64,000 nt of DNA from Molossus alvarezi (GCA_037176705.1 CM073889.1:107797390-107861389); one strand, 5' to 3'; positions 45,985 to 56,935 are shown, counted from the stretch's first letter. Notes: generated from the letters alone by a model not told the origin. Numbers and translations are program-made.

Positions 45985-46007
45985 AATTGTGCCTTAAATC
46001 TCTGTCC

Positions 46008-46440
46008 TTGTATTAATTATCTGTTGCTGCATAACAAATTACACCAAATCCAGCAGTTTAAAACCCAAGTGCGACCTCGGTTTTGGTGGTTCGGGGTCTC
46101 TCTCAAGGCTCCAGCCTGGTGACCGCCAAGGCTGCAGGCATCCAAAGGTTCCCTTGAGAAGGCTCCGGGCCCACTCACAGGGCTGTGGCCAGATTCGCTT
46201 CCCGAGGGCTGTTGGGTAGGGGTTACCCCCCGTTCTTGGCCATGCACGTTTCTCCAGAGGGCAGCTCAGAACATGGATGGTATCCGCCTTCTTGTAGAGC
46301 AAGTCAAAGGCGGGCCTCTGCACACTTGCCTTGGAGGTGACTCCCCCTCCCATTGGCCACATTCTAGTCATCAGAAGCACAGCAGCAGGTCCAGCCCGCA
46401 CTCCGGGCCAGAAGATACCCAGAAATAGAAGCAGCTCAAA
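46008..46440 (-). mobile_element. MaLR-type LTR fragment
   Basis: 'ttaattatctgttgctgcat' then 'aacaaattacaccaaatcca' is the reverse of a MaLR LTR terminus (ttgttatgcagcaatagataac...). The rest follows the antisense body. Non-coding despite a 120-codon frame. Confidence 0.7.
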
Positions 46441-47488
46441 CTTACACTTAACAAAAATTCTGACATTTTAGCAGGGTCCCAAATATGGTCAAAAGCCCTT
46501 TGAGACAGCTCTTATGGAACAAGCATGAGAGGTCTAGTGGTAAATGAAAACCAGAGACATGACGTCACTCAAAACAGCATTGGGAGCCGCCAGCCTCTGA
46601 GCACGCGGACCGAGCTGGAGGGCATCCAGCAGAGGCAGAAAGGAAATTCCCAGTTAACTTGTAAAATCAAACTTGGTATCAGCTGTGATCTATTGTGCTC
46701 ACTCTTTTATTTTAGCAACACTAAAAAGGGTGTTTCTAGCTTATTTTTCAGAACGATTAAGTATCAATTCTTGTATTGTGCAACAAAAGAGAAATGAAGT
46801 ACTCTTGTATAACGTTAAACATTCTTTTTTCAATGAGCACATTGCAAATCACCACAGCATATAAATGTTAGAGTCCAAAAGCTGAATAAATCAACTGACT
46901 TTGAAAGCCACATTTCTGATCCTCATATTTTATCATTATGAATTTCAAATTTACAAGTGTGCCTGGGTATGTAAAACTCTTGGAGACGTCAATAAATATA
47001 GAGAAAAAATGTTAAAATCTGAAGTTGGAAAAGGTAAAGCAAAGAAGATCGTTTTCCATCTTTTACTCACTTAAGTAAATCCTCAAAAAGATTAAGAAAT
47101 ACTCAATTTGTCAGTTTCTTTAAAAAGTCTTTTGAAAATGAAAATGCGTGATTCCTCCGAACAAGAGGAAGGTTTGGCAGGACTCACCCTGTCCGTGGCT
47201 CCCTCTGGCTGGGCTCCCAAGTCACTGCTGCAGCTGTCAGGACATCCTGCTGCGTATTTGCGTATAGTAACAGCTTTGGGAACTTAACAATTAAAGTGTC
47301 AAATCTTAATCGTTGGGCTAAACTATGGTAGTTGGCTTTCAATCCAGGGCTGGGTTGGTGGGAGACAGAGAAAAAGAAAACTTCTCGGAAAATGCAAGTG
47401 TGTGGTGGGGGTGAAACAATTACATCTGAATATAGATTTTCAATGGTTTGGCAGTTCCACGTCAGGCCAGAGAAATTCCTTCATTTAA
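46441..47488. other. Unassigned DNA, low in repeats
   Basis: AT-rich, with no exon or repeat recognised. Confidence 0.4.
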
Positions 47489-47503
47489 ATTCTCAGATAT
47501 ACT

Positions 47504-47681
47504 GACCCTGACCCGGTAGCTTAGTTGCTTAGAGAGTTGCCCCGATACACCAAGGTTGTGGGTTCAATTCCTGGTCAAGGCATGTACAAGAATCAACCAA
47601 TGAATGCATAAATAAGTGGAACAACAAATCGATGTCTGTCTGTCTGTCTCTTTCTCAAAAATAAATAAAAATAAAAAATAC
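47504..47681 (+). mobile_element. Short VES-related SINE (third type)
   Basis: Head 'gacccggtagcttagttgct', B box 'gggttcaattcctgg', then 'caagaatcaaccaatgaatg', 'cataaataagtggaacaaca' and an A-rich end. This body differs from the other two types. Target duplication attctcagatatact at 47489-47503 and 47682-47696, perfect. Confidence 0.9.
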
Positions 47682-47696
47682 ATTCTCAGATATACT

Positions 47697-48276
47697 TGCC
47701 TAATCCTTACACTTTGCAACTGTTAAAAATCTCTTCATTGGCTTTGGCCAGAAAGGGTTGCCTGATGGAAATACTATAGTGCACACTCTGCAAAAAACAT
47801 ATTTCTTCTGTGAATGATTTTACCCTGGGAAGGAAGGTGGAGTTTCACATTTCCTTTTTCTTTTCGCATTCCAGAACACCCACACCGCTCTTCCCCCTGG
47901 CTGATGGGGACATGGTTTCTAAGTGGCCAGGAGGCCAGTCTCAGCAGCCACATCCCTGATTCCATCTTCACTTGGGCAGAAGACACCTTCCTCGTCTCCG
48001 CAATGCAAGTGTGATGTACGTGACTGTGTTCGCACCAGCCAGCTGTTTGAAATTCACAAGAACAGACGCGAAGACCATTCACAGAACCATTGCAGGCCAG
48101 ACAGGAGCAATCGCCACTCCACCAGAACGTGGGCCTCCACTCCTGGTGGGTCCATTGCCAAATCTCTTGGGGAACTCCAGAGGAAATAAGGGAATGAGAC
48201 AGGAGCTCCTACTTTCTCGTCTCTCGTGGGAACCTGAAACACAGCAGTAACTGGGCTACTGGTCTAGGCTGAAGTG
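47697..48276. other. Unassigned DNA
   Basis: No exon or repeat recognised. Plus-strand frames at 47814-48250 show no known protein. Confidence 0.45.
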
Positions 48277-48315
48277 CAAATATGAATTTCTCTTCTTGCC
48301 AAATATGAATTTCTC
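48277..48315. repeat. Short tandem duplication (16 of 23 bp)
   Basis: caaatatgaatttctc occurs at 48277-48292 and again at 48300-48315, directly before the local duplication. Confidence 0.93.
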
Positions 48316-48318
48316 ATA

Positions 48319-48452
48319 TTTGAGGACCTCATTTATTGCAAAGCCAAGAATGGACTGCACACAGCCACACACAGAGAATCCCTCTGACCCCTCTGGTTTA
48401 TATGTCTGAAAGAAGGCTCTGGGTAATGTGGGATCCATGTGTTTGAGTCTGG
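48319..48452 (+). repeat. Local direct duplication, copy 1
   Basis: Shares long near-identical blocks with 49365-49469: 'atttattgcaaagccaagaa', 'agaatccctctgacccc' and 'taatgtgggatccatgtgtt'. Longer than copy 2 by about 30 bases. Confidence 0.93.
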
Positions 48453-49364
48453 TTACTTTGATCATACTCTTTTTTCTTGAGACTGTTCCATACCAGCCTG
48501 GGGAGCTTTGCTGAGTTTTGACAACAGCATCTATTTTAGAGCTCTGAGGGTTGTTAGAGCAAATTTCCAAATTCTTCATTTTCACAAGAACCTGGAGCTC
48601 AGAACTTAGGGAAGGTGAGTATGAGGCCTGTGCCTCAGTGTTCCCATCTGTAAAATGGTGATTAATGTATTAATTCCATGGTCAAACAGTTATTGAATGC
48701 CCACTAAGTAATCGATGCTTGGGATGAGTAAAATATGACGGCCCTCGTCTCATGGGGAGAGAACCCATAACGCAGCACTGTTACAGTTCAATATGGTAAG
48801 TGCCAGGAGGGCGTGATGTGTCCCGGAATCAGCGGAAGCTCAGAAAAGCCGTACCTAACCCAGTCCGGGAAGAGCTGGGCAGGCGCTCCAGGCCAGAAGG
48901 ATGTTGCAGCTGAATCCAAACAATGAAGAATTGTGTTCCCTGGAGAAAGGGCAGAAGGGGCAAAGGTGCCTGCCCTCTCCCTTTGGAATTCTTGTGAAAA
49001 TAAGACATTTTGTGTGATGGTGCTTTCCAATCGGCACATCACTGCACAGATGTGAGCCCCGAGGTTATTAAGCCATTTGCTGGAGGCTACCCACAGCTGA
49101 TGCACCAAGACTCCAGTCTGATGTTGGAGTTACACCAGTCATTCATTTTAATCACTTCCCCCATGTGTTTAGATCCCGATATTTCCATAAACCCGAGAGA
49201 ACATTTGCTACACTTGAGGCCTCCCACAGAGAGACGATCCCTGCCTTCCGAGCAGCTACACGTCAGAGCCACCCTGATGTCCCCGGTGGGTTCAGAATCT
49301 CCAGGTGGGAGCTCAGCCACAAGTATATTTGATGCTCCTCGCGTATTTCTCATGTGCAGCCATG
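48453..49364. other. DNA between the two duplication copies
   Basis: A short MIR-like patch (cagtgttcccatctgtaaaa) lies near 48636. Otherwise unassigned. Confidence 0.4.
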
Positions 49365-49469
49365 TTTGAGGACATCATTTATTGCAAAGCCAAGAATGGA
49401 CTGCACCCCCCCCCCCCCCGAGAATCCCTCTGACCCCGGGTAATGTGGGATCCATGTGTTTGAGTTTGG
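49365..49469 (+). repeat. Local direct duplication, copy 2, with C-tract
   Basis: Same blocks as copy 1, about 1.05 kb to the right. The 'acacagccacacacag' of copy 1 is replaced by an unbroken C-run (about 49406-49419), and about 30 bases near 48390-48418 of copy 1 are missing. Confidence 0.93.
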
Positions 49470-49865
49470 ACTGTAATATGGTTCTTTCAGGAAAACAGAT
49501 TTACCCTCTGGATGATACTGGCTTGGATAAATATTAATCAGGCTTTTCTGAAGATACTCAGGCAGATAGGGAGTTGGGGTGCCCAGAAGTATGACAAGTG
49601 GCAGAGAACAGACTGTCCAGACTAAAAATGCTCAGCAGGGGAACCATAAAATAGATGATGTGCAGATACTAGGAGAGGGAAAGTACTTGAAGGAACTCAG
49701 GCAGGACGGCTAAGAAGATACCGAGGCGGATTTCTGCTTAACGGAAGTACCTCCATGCCTCTCGTGGGCCTGTGACATTGGTGCCAGCGTGTGACAGGGT
49801 GGACTCAAACACAGCTCTGTTATGTTTCCATTTCCTTCAATAATATAGGAGAGCCCATGTAAAAT
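49470..49865. other. Unassigned DNA
   Basis: No exon or repeat recognised. Confidence 0.45.
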
Positions 49866-49874
49866 AAGAACTTT

Positions 49875-50147
49875 GCCCTGGCCAGTTTGGCTCAGCAGTT
49901 AAAGCAACAGCCTATGGTATGGATCAAAGGGTCATGGGTTTGATTCCTGGTCAAGGGCATGTACCTGGGTTGCAGGTTCAATCCCTAACCCTGGTGGTCG
50001 GGGTCATTTGGGAAATAACCAATTGATGTGTCTCACATTGATGTGTCTCTCTCCCTCCCTCCCTCCTTTTGTCCTTCCACTCTATCTCCATCTGAAAATA
50101 AATCAATGAAAAAATATCTTCAGGTGAGAATGAACAACAACAACAAA
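49875..50147 (+). mobile_element. VES SINE, 'CTTCAGGTGAG' tail
   Basis: Head 'ccctggccagtttggctcag', B box 'gggtttgattcctgg', tail 'tatcttcaggtgagaatg' plus AAC repeats. Target duplication aagaacttt at 49866-49874 and 50148-50156. Confidence 0.94.
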
Positions 50148-50156
50148 AAGAACTTT

Positions 50157-50355
50157 AAAGATATCAAATATACCTGGTAGATGCTGCCTAAAATGAAGTC
50201 ATAAGATGCTTCTTTACATGATTCACAAAAGAAAGTGTAGAAGAAAATTAAGTATTGGAGAAAAGACAGAACCCTCTCCTCGGACATACATCAAAGGGCA
50301 GGTGCTGACACAGCTGATGTCCGTCCAACAATATGGCTGGTCTTCCACGTCCTGT
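50157..50355. other. Unassigned DNA
   Basis: Nothing recognised. Confidence 0.4.
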
Positions 50356-50522
50356 GTCCTGGCTACTCAAACTGAGGTCGCCGGCCAGTCGCATCTATAG
50401 CATTGAGAGCTTGTGAGAATGACCCCACTTCACCACCCACTAAACCTGGAATCTCCATTGTAACCAGCTGCCTCGAGAGATCGGCATGCACGCTACGTTT
50501 GAGAAGTGACTGGTGGCCACTG
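50356..50522 (+). mobile_element. MER5A-like hAT element
   Basis: 'gctactcaaactgaggtcgc', 'cattgagagcttgtgagaat' and the end 'acgtttgagaagtgactgg' follow MER5A order. Diverged. Confidence 0.55.
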
Positions 50523-50589
50523 TGGAAGGACCTGCTTTCTGCATGGCCCATGGCATCCATGTGGGGGCATGATCAAAGGCCAGATTTTC

Positions 50590-50810
50590 TTTAGGATCCA
50601 CTTAATTTCAAGTACTTCCTCCACCCCAGATGGAACATCTTATTATTTCCCAAGTCTGAGGAACCCCAAGTCATTCTTCAAGCTTGCCTCCCAGTGTAAC
50701 CCTTCTTGGAAAGCTTCCCGAACATCCCAAACTGAATTAGTAACCCCCTTCTGGGTGCTCCCAGAGCCTCATGGCTTCAGGCTAGTCTCCATTCATTCAC
50801 TCACCACCCA
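50590..50810 (+). mobile_element. LINE-2 fragment
   Basis: 'tggaaagcttcccgaacatc' and 'tctgggtgctcccagagcct' resemble the L2 segment that reads 'aggaagccttccctga... tgctcccatagca'. Confidence 0.5.
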
Positions 50811-51764
50811 GGGAGCAATGTTCCACTGATCCAACCAGACAACACTAATATCCCACTGATCTAATATTCAGACAACAAGCTTCAGCCATCATCAGCCACT
50901 GAGCTATTTCAAGCAGTACAGTCATGGTTCTTCCTCAGGAAATTTCCAGGCCCATGGAGCAGCACACCACCAATCTCACAAATAAAGCTTACACTGTACT
51001 AAGCACAAGGAAAGGAGCAGAGGGCATACCGGTGGAGAGACCTACTTTAATTAGGGTGGCCAGAGCGCACTCTGAGGAAATGACATGAGCCCAACAGCAA
51101 AAGATAAGGGGAAGCGCTTTTCAGGCGAGAAAACAACAAATATGCAGGACCTGGGACAGGAAGGGGCTTTCATGCTCTAGAAAATGAAGGAGGACAAGAA
51201 TGGGACTGCAGGGAGGAAGCAGAGGTCACGGCAGGCTGGGCCTGGTGAGCCAAGAAAGGAGGTAAATGTCATGGCGTCGGGCAGAGGTTTTGCGGCTGGG
51301 TGTGGGCATGCTCCAGGATCTCGGCGCTGCTCTGGGTCAAAGGGGCAGGGCGGAAATGGGGACATCAGTTCGGAGACTTCTGGGATGACCCAGGAGAGGG
51401 AGGGTGGTGGCTTGAACTAAGGGGATAGCAGGGGAGATGTCCAGGCAGATTCAAGATCTTGTGGAGGTAGAGGAACAGATCTGGAAACGGATTGGAAACG
51501 GGAGAAAAGGGGACCACAGTTCAAGGCCAAGTTTCTGGCTTAAGCACCGGCTCGAGAGGAGTCATCATCCAAACTGGTTGGGGTGCTCTGGAGATACACA
51601 GGTGGAGGTGACAGGCTGGCTGCAGTGTGAATTCACCTGAAGCTGGCGTATTCGTGGTATTTAAGAACCACAGAAATGGAGATTATCTCATTGAATAAGA
51701 AATTGCCTGGGACTGAGTCCTGAAGAACCCCAGCATTTGAGGGATATTCCTGTCCGTGGTTTAG
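50811..51764. other. Unassigned, partly purine-rich; possible antisense L2
   Basis: 51050-51130 ('agggtggccagagcgcactc', 'tgaggaaatgacatgagccc') resembles antisense L2. Beyond it I assign nothing. Confidence 0.4.
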
Positions 51765-51965
51765 AGCAGGATTTCTCAACCTCTGCTCTACTGACCTCTT
51801 TGGGGGAAGGTTTCTTTGTTGTGCAAACTGCCCTGGGCATTGTAGGATGGCTAGCAGCATCCCTGGCTTCTACCGCTAAATGCTAGTAGCTTCCTCTGAG
51901 TTGTGACAACCTAAAGTATCCCCTGGGGGCCAAAACTTCCCCTGGCTTATTAGTTATGGATACTT
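51765..51965 (-). mobile_element. MER20-like hAT element
   Basis: 'aggatttctcaacctctgct', 'gcattgtaggatggctagca', 'gcatccctggcttctaccgc' and 'gtatcccctgggggccaaaa' run as the reverse of MER20 from end to end. Confidence 0.8.
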
Positions 51966-52334
51966 TTGCAAACTCTTTAATAAACCTGGTGCCTGTCTTC
52001 TGTCTCAACAATTTCATAGCCAACCCAGGGTAAGAGTTCCACCAATCATTTCTCCTTTCTCATGTTCTGGCTTTGTGGACATGCACCTAAAATGGAAAGA
52101 ATAAAGCCAATCCTAGTATTAAGCTGGACTTTGCTCCATCTGATGGGAAACGACTGTAGTTACACTGACCCCCAAAATACTCTCAAGGGTTGAAAACCCT
52201 TTCTCGTTGTTGTCTTTTGACAATAACATAAACCCAAACCAGAACAGTGAGTGAATATAGGTGCTAGCTGTTTTCCCCTTGTGTGCAAATATTTTACAGC
52301 TCAGAGTTACAGAATGGTCTAGAAGTTTCCATCA
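51966..52334. other. Unassigned DNA
   Basis: No exon or repeat recognised. Confidence 0.45.
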
Positions 52335-52344
52335 AAAAAAGGTC

Positions 52345-52581
52345 TAGCCCTGGCCGGTTTGGCTCAGCGGTTGGAGCGTCGGCCTGTAGACCAGAAAGAC
52401 CCGGGTTCAGTTCCCACTAAGGGCATGTACCTCAGTTGCAGTTTGTCCCCGGCCCTGGTTGGTCGTGCAGATGGCAGCCACTCGATGTGTCCCTTTCACG
52501 TCGATGTTTCTCTCTCTCCCTCCCACTCTATCTGTACAAAAAATGGAGAAATGCCCTCGGGTGAGGATAAAAAAAAAAAAA
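52345..52581 (+). mobile_element. VES SINE, 'CTCGGGTGAGGAT' tail type
   Basis: Well conserved: 'ccctggccggtttggctcag', 'gggttcagttcccac', 'cactcgatgtgtccctttca' and tail 'ccctcgggtgaggataaa'. No clear target duplication. Confidence 0.94.
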
Positions 52582-52593
52582 GCTGCTCTTCCC

Positions 52594-52690
52594 ACCCTGG
52601 CCAATGAAGCTCAGTTGGGTGCCATCCTGTGCACCGAAGGTTTGCCGGTTCGATTCCCGGAGGGGGGGAGGGGGGGCGGCTTCTCTTCTC
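52594..52690 (+). mobile_element. Short tRNA-like SINE head with G-rich end
   Basis: 'ccctggccaatgaagctcag', 'gtgcaccgaaggtttgccgg' and B box 'ggttcgattcccgg', then two runs of seven G and no normal body. Confidence 0.8.
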
Positions 52691-52889
52691 GTCAAGGTCA
52701 CAGCCTTGTCCAGACAGACAAATAGATCAACAATGACAGCGCAGTTCAGGAAGGGTGTGCTCCTGGCCCATGTCTGCCCTTCTCCTCACCTCCGTAGGGT
52801 GGGATCACTGAGGAACCCTAACACACCCCTTCCCTGCCCCGTGATGGCTGGACACTCATTACCTTGGAATCCTACTTGTCAAAAACCTC

Positions 52890-53090
52890 TCGGCCAGTGT
52901 TTCTCGACCTGCAGCAGGCATCAGAGGCCCTTGGAAATTGCATTCAGACACAGATTGCTGGGTTCTACCCCGAGTTTCTGACTCAGTAAGTCTCGGTGGG
53001 GCCCCCAGTTATGCTGATGCTTCTGGTTCAGGGATCGAACTCTGAAAACCAGTGTCCGGGCCACTGCTAGTAACCAGACAGTGAAATAAA
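52890..53090 (+). mobile_element. MER5A-like hAT element
   Basis: 'ccagtgtttctcgacctgca', 'gacacagattgctgggttct', 'gagtttctgactcagtaagt' and 'gttatgctgatgcttctggt' match MER5A, nearly full length. Confidence 0.88.
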
Positions 53091-53449
53091 AGCTACCATC
53101 TCTGAGATGGCTCAGTCCCAGCCGGAACAGGGACGGGACAGGGATGGGGCAGAGTGGCACCAGAACCAAGGAGGGGCCCTCACTTTGACCCGGGAGGGAG
53201 GGAGGGAGAAGAGTAAAGCTGAGAGATTAGGACATCGTCCAGGAGGAAGTAGCACCTGATCAGCAGGTAGAGGGGGGAGGGGAGGAGGGCAAAGGCAGAG
53301 ACCCTGAGACAGAGGGAACATGCCCTGTCCCAGCAGACTTCTAGGTAAAATGAGAAATGACATTTAATGTTGGGCAAAGTTACCAGAAGCAACTACACCG
53401 TTAACCTCAGGAATAAAAACATTCCTTCTATTGAAAGCATTTTCACGAT
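53091..53449. other. Unassigned purine-rich DNA
   Basis: GGGA repeats near 53191-53210 and 53270-53290. No exon recognised. Confidence 0.45.
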
Positions 53450-53456
53450 CAAATAT

Positions 53457-53754
53457 AGTGGGCTCTCCATATCTATAGGTTTGCATCCTTGGATTCAACC
53501 AACCACTGATTGAAAACATTGGGGGGGGGGGGAGAATCCCAGGAAGTACTAAAAAGCTAACCTTGAATTCGCCATGTGCCAAGCACGAACACTGAATCCA
53601 CTCCAATGAAGTGAATGAAGTGATGTGTAGACACATCCTGCTGGAGCCTACATGAAAATACCACACTGTATACGAGGGACTTGAGCATTTATGAACTTGG
53701 TAACCACGCAGGGTCCTGGAGGCCATCCCCTGCAGACACCGAGGATGGCTGTAT
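53457..53754 (+). mobile_element. MER2/Tigger-type DNA transposon remnant
   Basis: Starts 'agtgggctctccatatctat', has 'ggattcaaccaaccactgat', a G-run (53520-53532), 'gagggacttgagcatttatg' and ends 'gacaccgaggatggctg', which mirrors the start as terminal inverted repeats. TA lies at both edges, as expected for a TcMar insertion. No transposase frame. Confidence 0.8.
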
Positions 53755-54804
53755 TTCACTGTGATCCTTCCGTACTCAATGCTTCCCTCCTTATACAACA
53801 GCCGAGCTTTAGAACGCATCACAATGCAGGATTACTAAATAGCAATAACCCCCCATTTTAATATCACGGCTAAGAATATGTGAAACGTGGGGTGCTTTGT
53901 TAGTCTAAAGCTAGTGCCGGCACTGGTCCAGGAAATGAGTGAGGAAATAAAAAAGTCCCAGGATCACCTTTGAAGTTGAAACTGATTGGGGCAGAGGGAA
54001 GGATCAAAAAAAAAAAAAAACAAACATAAACATGGATGTGAGAGCTGGACATTTTGCTGATTATCCTCTAAACTGAACCCCTTCGTTTCAGTAATGAAGT
54101 GTGATCTTCTAAATGTTCATAAAAGAACAGGAGCCCCCAAAACATGTTAAAGGAAGTTTAAAAAAAAATCAAGACTTGCTTGAGTACAAAGGAGAGATAC
54201 TATCATCTTTGTCTGGTAAGAAAGGTTAAACTACAGCCAGATATGGACGATAACATTGACTTTGACCATGCTGGGACAGAAAAATGATCTGCAACAACCT
54301 AGACCTTAGTCAGACAAATTCTAAAGAATACAAGGACTGCCAACAGGATGTTAGAGAAGAAATAATATTTAAAAGATCTGAAGTATTCAAATATTGAAGA
54401 CAATAAATGTTATGATATTCATATCAAATTCTACAGGTACTCTGAACTGGAAGTCACCACACAAAGGCTAAGACAACACAGCAAACACAATTTTACTTAA
54501 GCAAGCAAAATCTACTTAAGTTATTGCAACCTTTCTATCCCCTTGTCCTGTGCCAAGTGCAGTTAAAGCCATATTATACTCACTGATTTCCTTATGACAC
54601 ATGCAAAGGAACCTACATATAAGAAGACAGAACTTCATCTGATGAAAAGTGAGCACAGGAGCCGGCCCGGAGCACAGAAGCTGGGCAGTACGGGCACACT
54701 GTAGATTTCTTCTTCTTCTTCTCACTTGGTCCTTGCCATGAGTTTCTTTTCTAAAACTGGCTTTTAGTGCCTTATTGATTGCACAGCTTTATGAATTTTC
54801 AACT
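53755..54804. other. Unassigned AT-rich DNA
   Basis: No exon or repeat recognised. Short A-runs at 54006 and 54162. Confidence 0.45.
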
Positions 54805-54824
54805 TTAAAAAAAGGAGTCTTATG

Positions 54825-55040
54825 CCTGGCTGGTGTGGCTTAGTGGTTGAGCATCAACCCATGCACCAAGAGGTCGCCAGTTCGAGTCCTGGTCAGGGCA
54901 CTTGCCCAGGTTGTGGGCCAAATTCCCAGTGATGGGCATGCAGGAGGCAGCCAATCGATGTTCTCTCTCATCAATGTTTCTCTCTCTCATTCCCTCTCCC
55001 TTCCTCTTTCTCAAAAAAAATCAATAAAGAAAAAAATTTT
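54825..55040 (+). mobile_element. VES SINE, 'AAATCAATAAAG' tail type
   Basis: Head 'gcctggctggtgtggcttag', B box 'agttcgagtcctgg', body 'gccaatcgatgttctctc' and tail 'aaaatcaataaagaaaa'. It lies directly left of a truncated L1; related words (aggagtctt, aagagtc) occur at both edges of the pair. Confidence 0.94.
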
Positions 55041-55049
55041 TTTAAGAGT

Positions 55050-55770
55050 CATGTTATATAAAAATGCTATACACCAACAAATCAGCAAATCATCAAACAA
55101 GTGCTAGCAAGGGTGTGGAGAAAAGGGGACTCCAGTACACTGCTGGTAGGAATACAGACTGGTGCAGCCACTATGGAAAACAATATGGTGTTTCCTCAAA
55201 AAGTTAAAAATTGAACTGCCATTTGACCCAGTGATCCCACTTCTAGGAATATACCCTAAGAAGCCTGAAACGCCAATCAGAAAGAATATATGTACCCCTA
55301 TGTTCATAGCAGCACTATTTACAATAGCTAAGATCTGGAAACAGCCCAAGTGTCCATCAATAGATGAGTGGATAAAAAAGCAGTGGTACATATACACAAT
55401 GGAGTACTATGCAGCTGTAAGAAAGAAAGATCTCTTATCCTTTGAGACGACATGGAGGGACCTGGAGAGTATTATGCTAAGTGAAATAAGACAGTCAGAG
55501 AAAGACAAATACCACATTATCTCACTTATTTGTGGAATATAATGAACAAAATAAGCTGATGAACAAAACAGACCCAGACACATAGAAGTAGGGTTCAGAC
55601 CGACAAACTTCAGAGGAGGGGACGAAGGGAGGGAAGAGTAGAACGAAGAACTTATGTATATAAGCATAACCAGTGGACACAGACAACAATGCTGGCCGGT
55701 GGGGGCGGGAACAGGAGGAGGGTGTCAGTGGGAGAAAAAAAATCTGTAACAAAAATAAATTAATTAATTT
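55050..55770 (+). mobile_element. Young bat LINE-1, 5'-truncated, with ORF2 C-terminus
   Basis: Encodes an open stretch of the ORF2 C-terminal region (55162-55542), recognisable by motifs such as [19 protein letters not shown] and [14 protein letters not shown]. The reverse-transcriptase and endonuclease parts are absent. The 3' UTR ends 'aacaaaaataaattaatta'. Target words aaaaaggagtctt lie at 54809-54821 (with SINE) and 55771-55782. Not functional. Confidence 0.95.
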
Positions 55771-55785
55771 AAAAAGGAGTCTTGT

Positions 55786-56221
55786 TTTTATAAATGTTCA
55801 TTTTGCCAAATCTCTGTGGTCAGGTACACAAACGTTGGTTTTATTTTTCTAAAGATTTAGAATTTCACAAAATGGAAGGGAAAGAAAACCTTTAAAATAA
55901 AAAGGCTGCAGTTGAAATGTTATACACTTCTGAAAGGGATCTGTGGTATCATTGTGTTGACAGAAAATTCCTTTATAAACGCGAATAGGTGGAATGATCA
56001 AAACAGAACCTATTGCACTTATCTGCCATCAGAAAAGCATATGTTTCATTGACTTCCTAACCTTCAATGCTTGAAATTTACATCATGTACATTTCATATT
56101 GGAATCTTAGGGCCAATGAGACCACAAAAAGTCAAGGAATTGCATCAGAAGGATGACCTATGAGACATCAGGGCCTTGATTTGAAGCATGAAGAAATGGG
56201 AGCTTAGAAAATGAACCAATG
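55786..56221. other. Unassigned DNA
   Basis: No exon or repeat recognised. Confidence 0.45.
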
Positions 56222-56325
56222 AGCTCTGACCAGGTAGCTCAGTTGGTTAGAGCATCCTCCCAATGCTGTGGGTTCGATCCCCGGTCAGGGCACATACAAG
56301 AACTGACCGGTGAATGCAGAGATAG
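56222..56325 (+). mobile_element. Short VES-related SINE (third type), head and start of body
   Basis: 'gctctgaccaggtagctcag', 'ttggttagagcatcctccca', B box 'gggttcgatccccgg' and 'cagggcacatacaagaactg'. The head is close to a tRNA, but the 3' acceptor half does not pair back, so it is a SINE. Same type as 47504-47681. Confidence 0.85.
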
Positions 56326-56700
56326 TCCTGGCCACCGACCACCCACCCACACCCTGCTTTCCCTCGGGTTTCTCATGTGTCCCATGGGGATAACAGCTGT
56401 CCTAACAGCTCCCAAAGGAGATTTCAAGTCTGTGAAGTGGCATAACAACAAGATGCCCTGTTACTGCCAGCCGAGGTCCAAGAGCTGGAGAAGGAGTGGG
56501 ACGCCCTCTGAACCCAAGGCCTGTCCCCAATACCAGGCTACTGTTTGTTATAAATCACAAATATTCACTCAGGACCAGGAGACTAACATAGCACAGTCAC
56601 TTTGCGAGGCTAGGAAAATCAATACTTCTACCCTCATCCCCAAATATCAAAACCTGCATGGACGATTCAGGAGTTGCCAAGCGGAGCTTAAACATACAGG
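56326..56700. other. Unassigned DNA
   Basis: A frame of 181 codons (56219-56764) covers this but begins in the SINE and looks spurious. Confidence 0.45.
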
Positions 56701-56935
56701 TAGTCCTCAAGTGACCAACAGCTCTAGGACCAGAAGTTCATTTCTGGGTATTGCTGCCGAATGAAATACAGGACGCGTGCATACATTTGAGTTTTAGATA
56801 AACAGTAAATAATTTTTAGTGTAAGTATGTCCCAAATACAACATGAGACATACTTATGATTATTATTATTTTTTAATGTTTGTTTATCTGAGATTCAAAT
56901 TGAACCGTGTGCCCTGGATTTTATTTGTGAATCTC
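56701..56935. repeat. Old interspersed repeat with central hairpin
   Basis: I have seen this wording in other mammalian genomes ('aagtatgtcccaaata' with 'gagacatacttatga', then 'tgtttatctgagattcaaat'). The two arms at 56822-56836 and 56843-56857 form an imperfect inverted repeat. Family unknown to me. Confidence 0.5.

Noticed and set aside
55162..55542. 126-codon frame that looks like a real protein
   Set aside because: It is the C-terminal end of LINE-1 ORF2 in a truncated, dead copy, not a host gene.
56222..56300. Possible tRNA gene
   Set aside because: The head has A and B boxes, but the acceptor stem does not close and SINE body follows. The same applies to all other tRNA-like heads in the window.
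56219..56764. 181-codon plus-strand frame
   Set aside because: It begins in a SINE head and crosses unrelated DNA. No protein family recognised.
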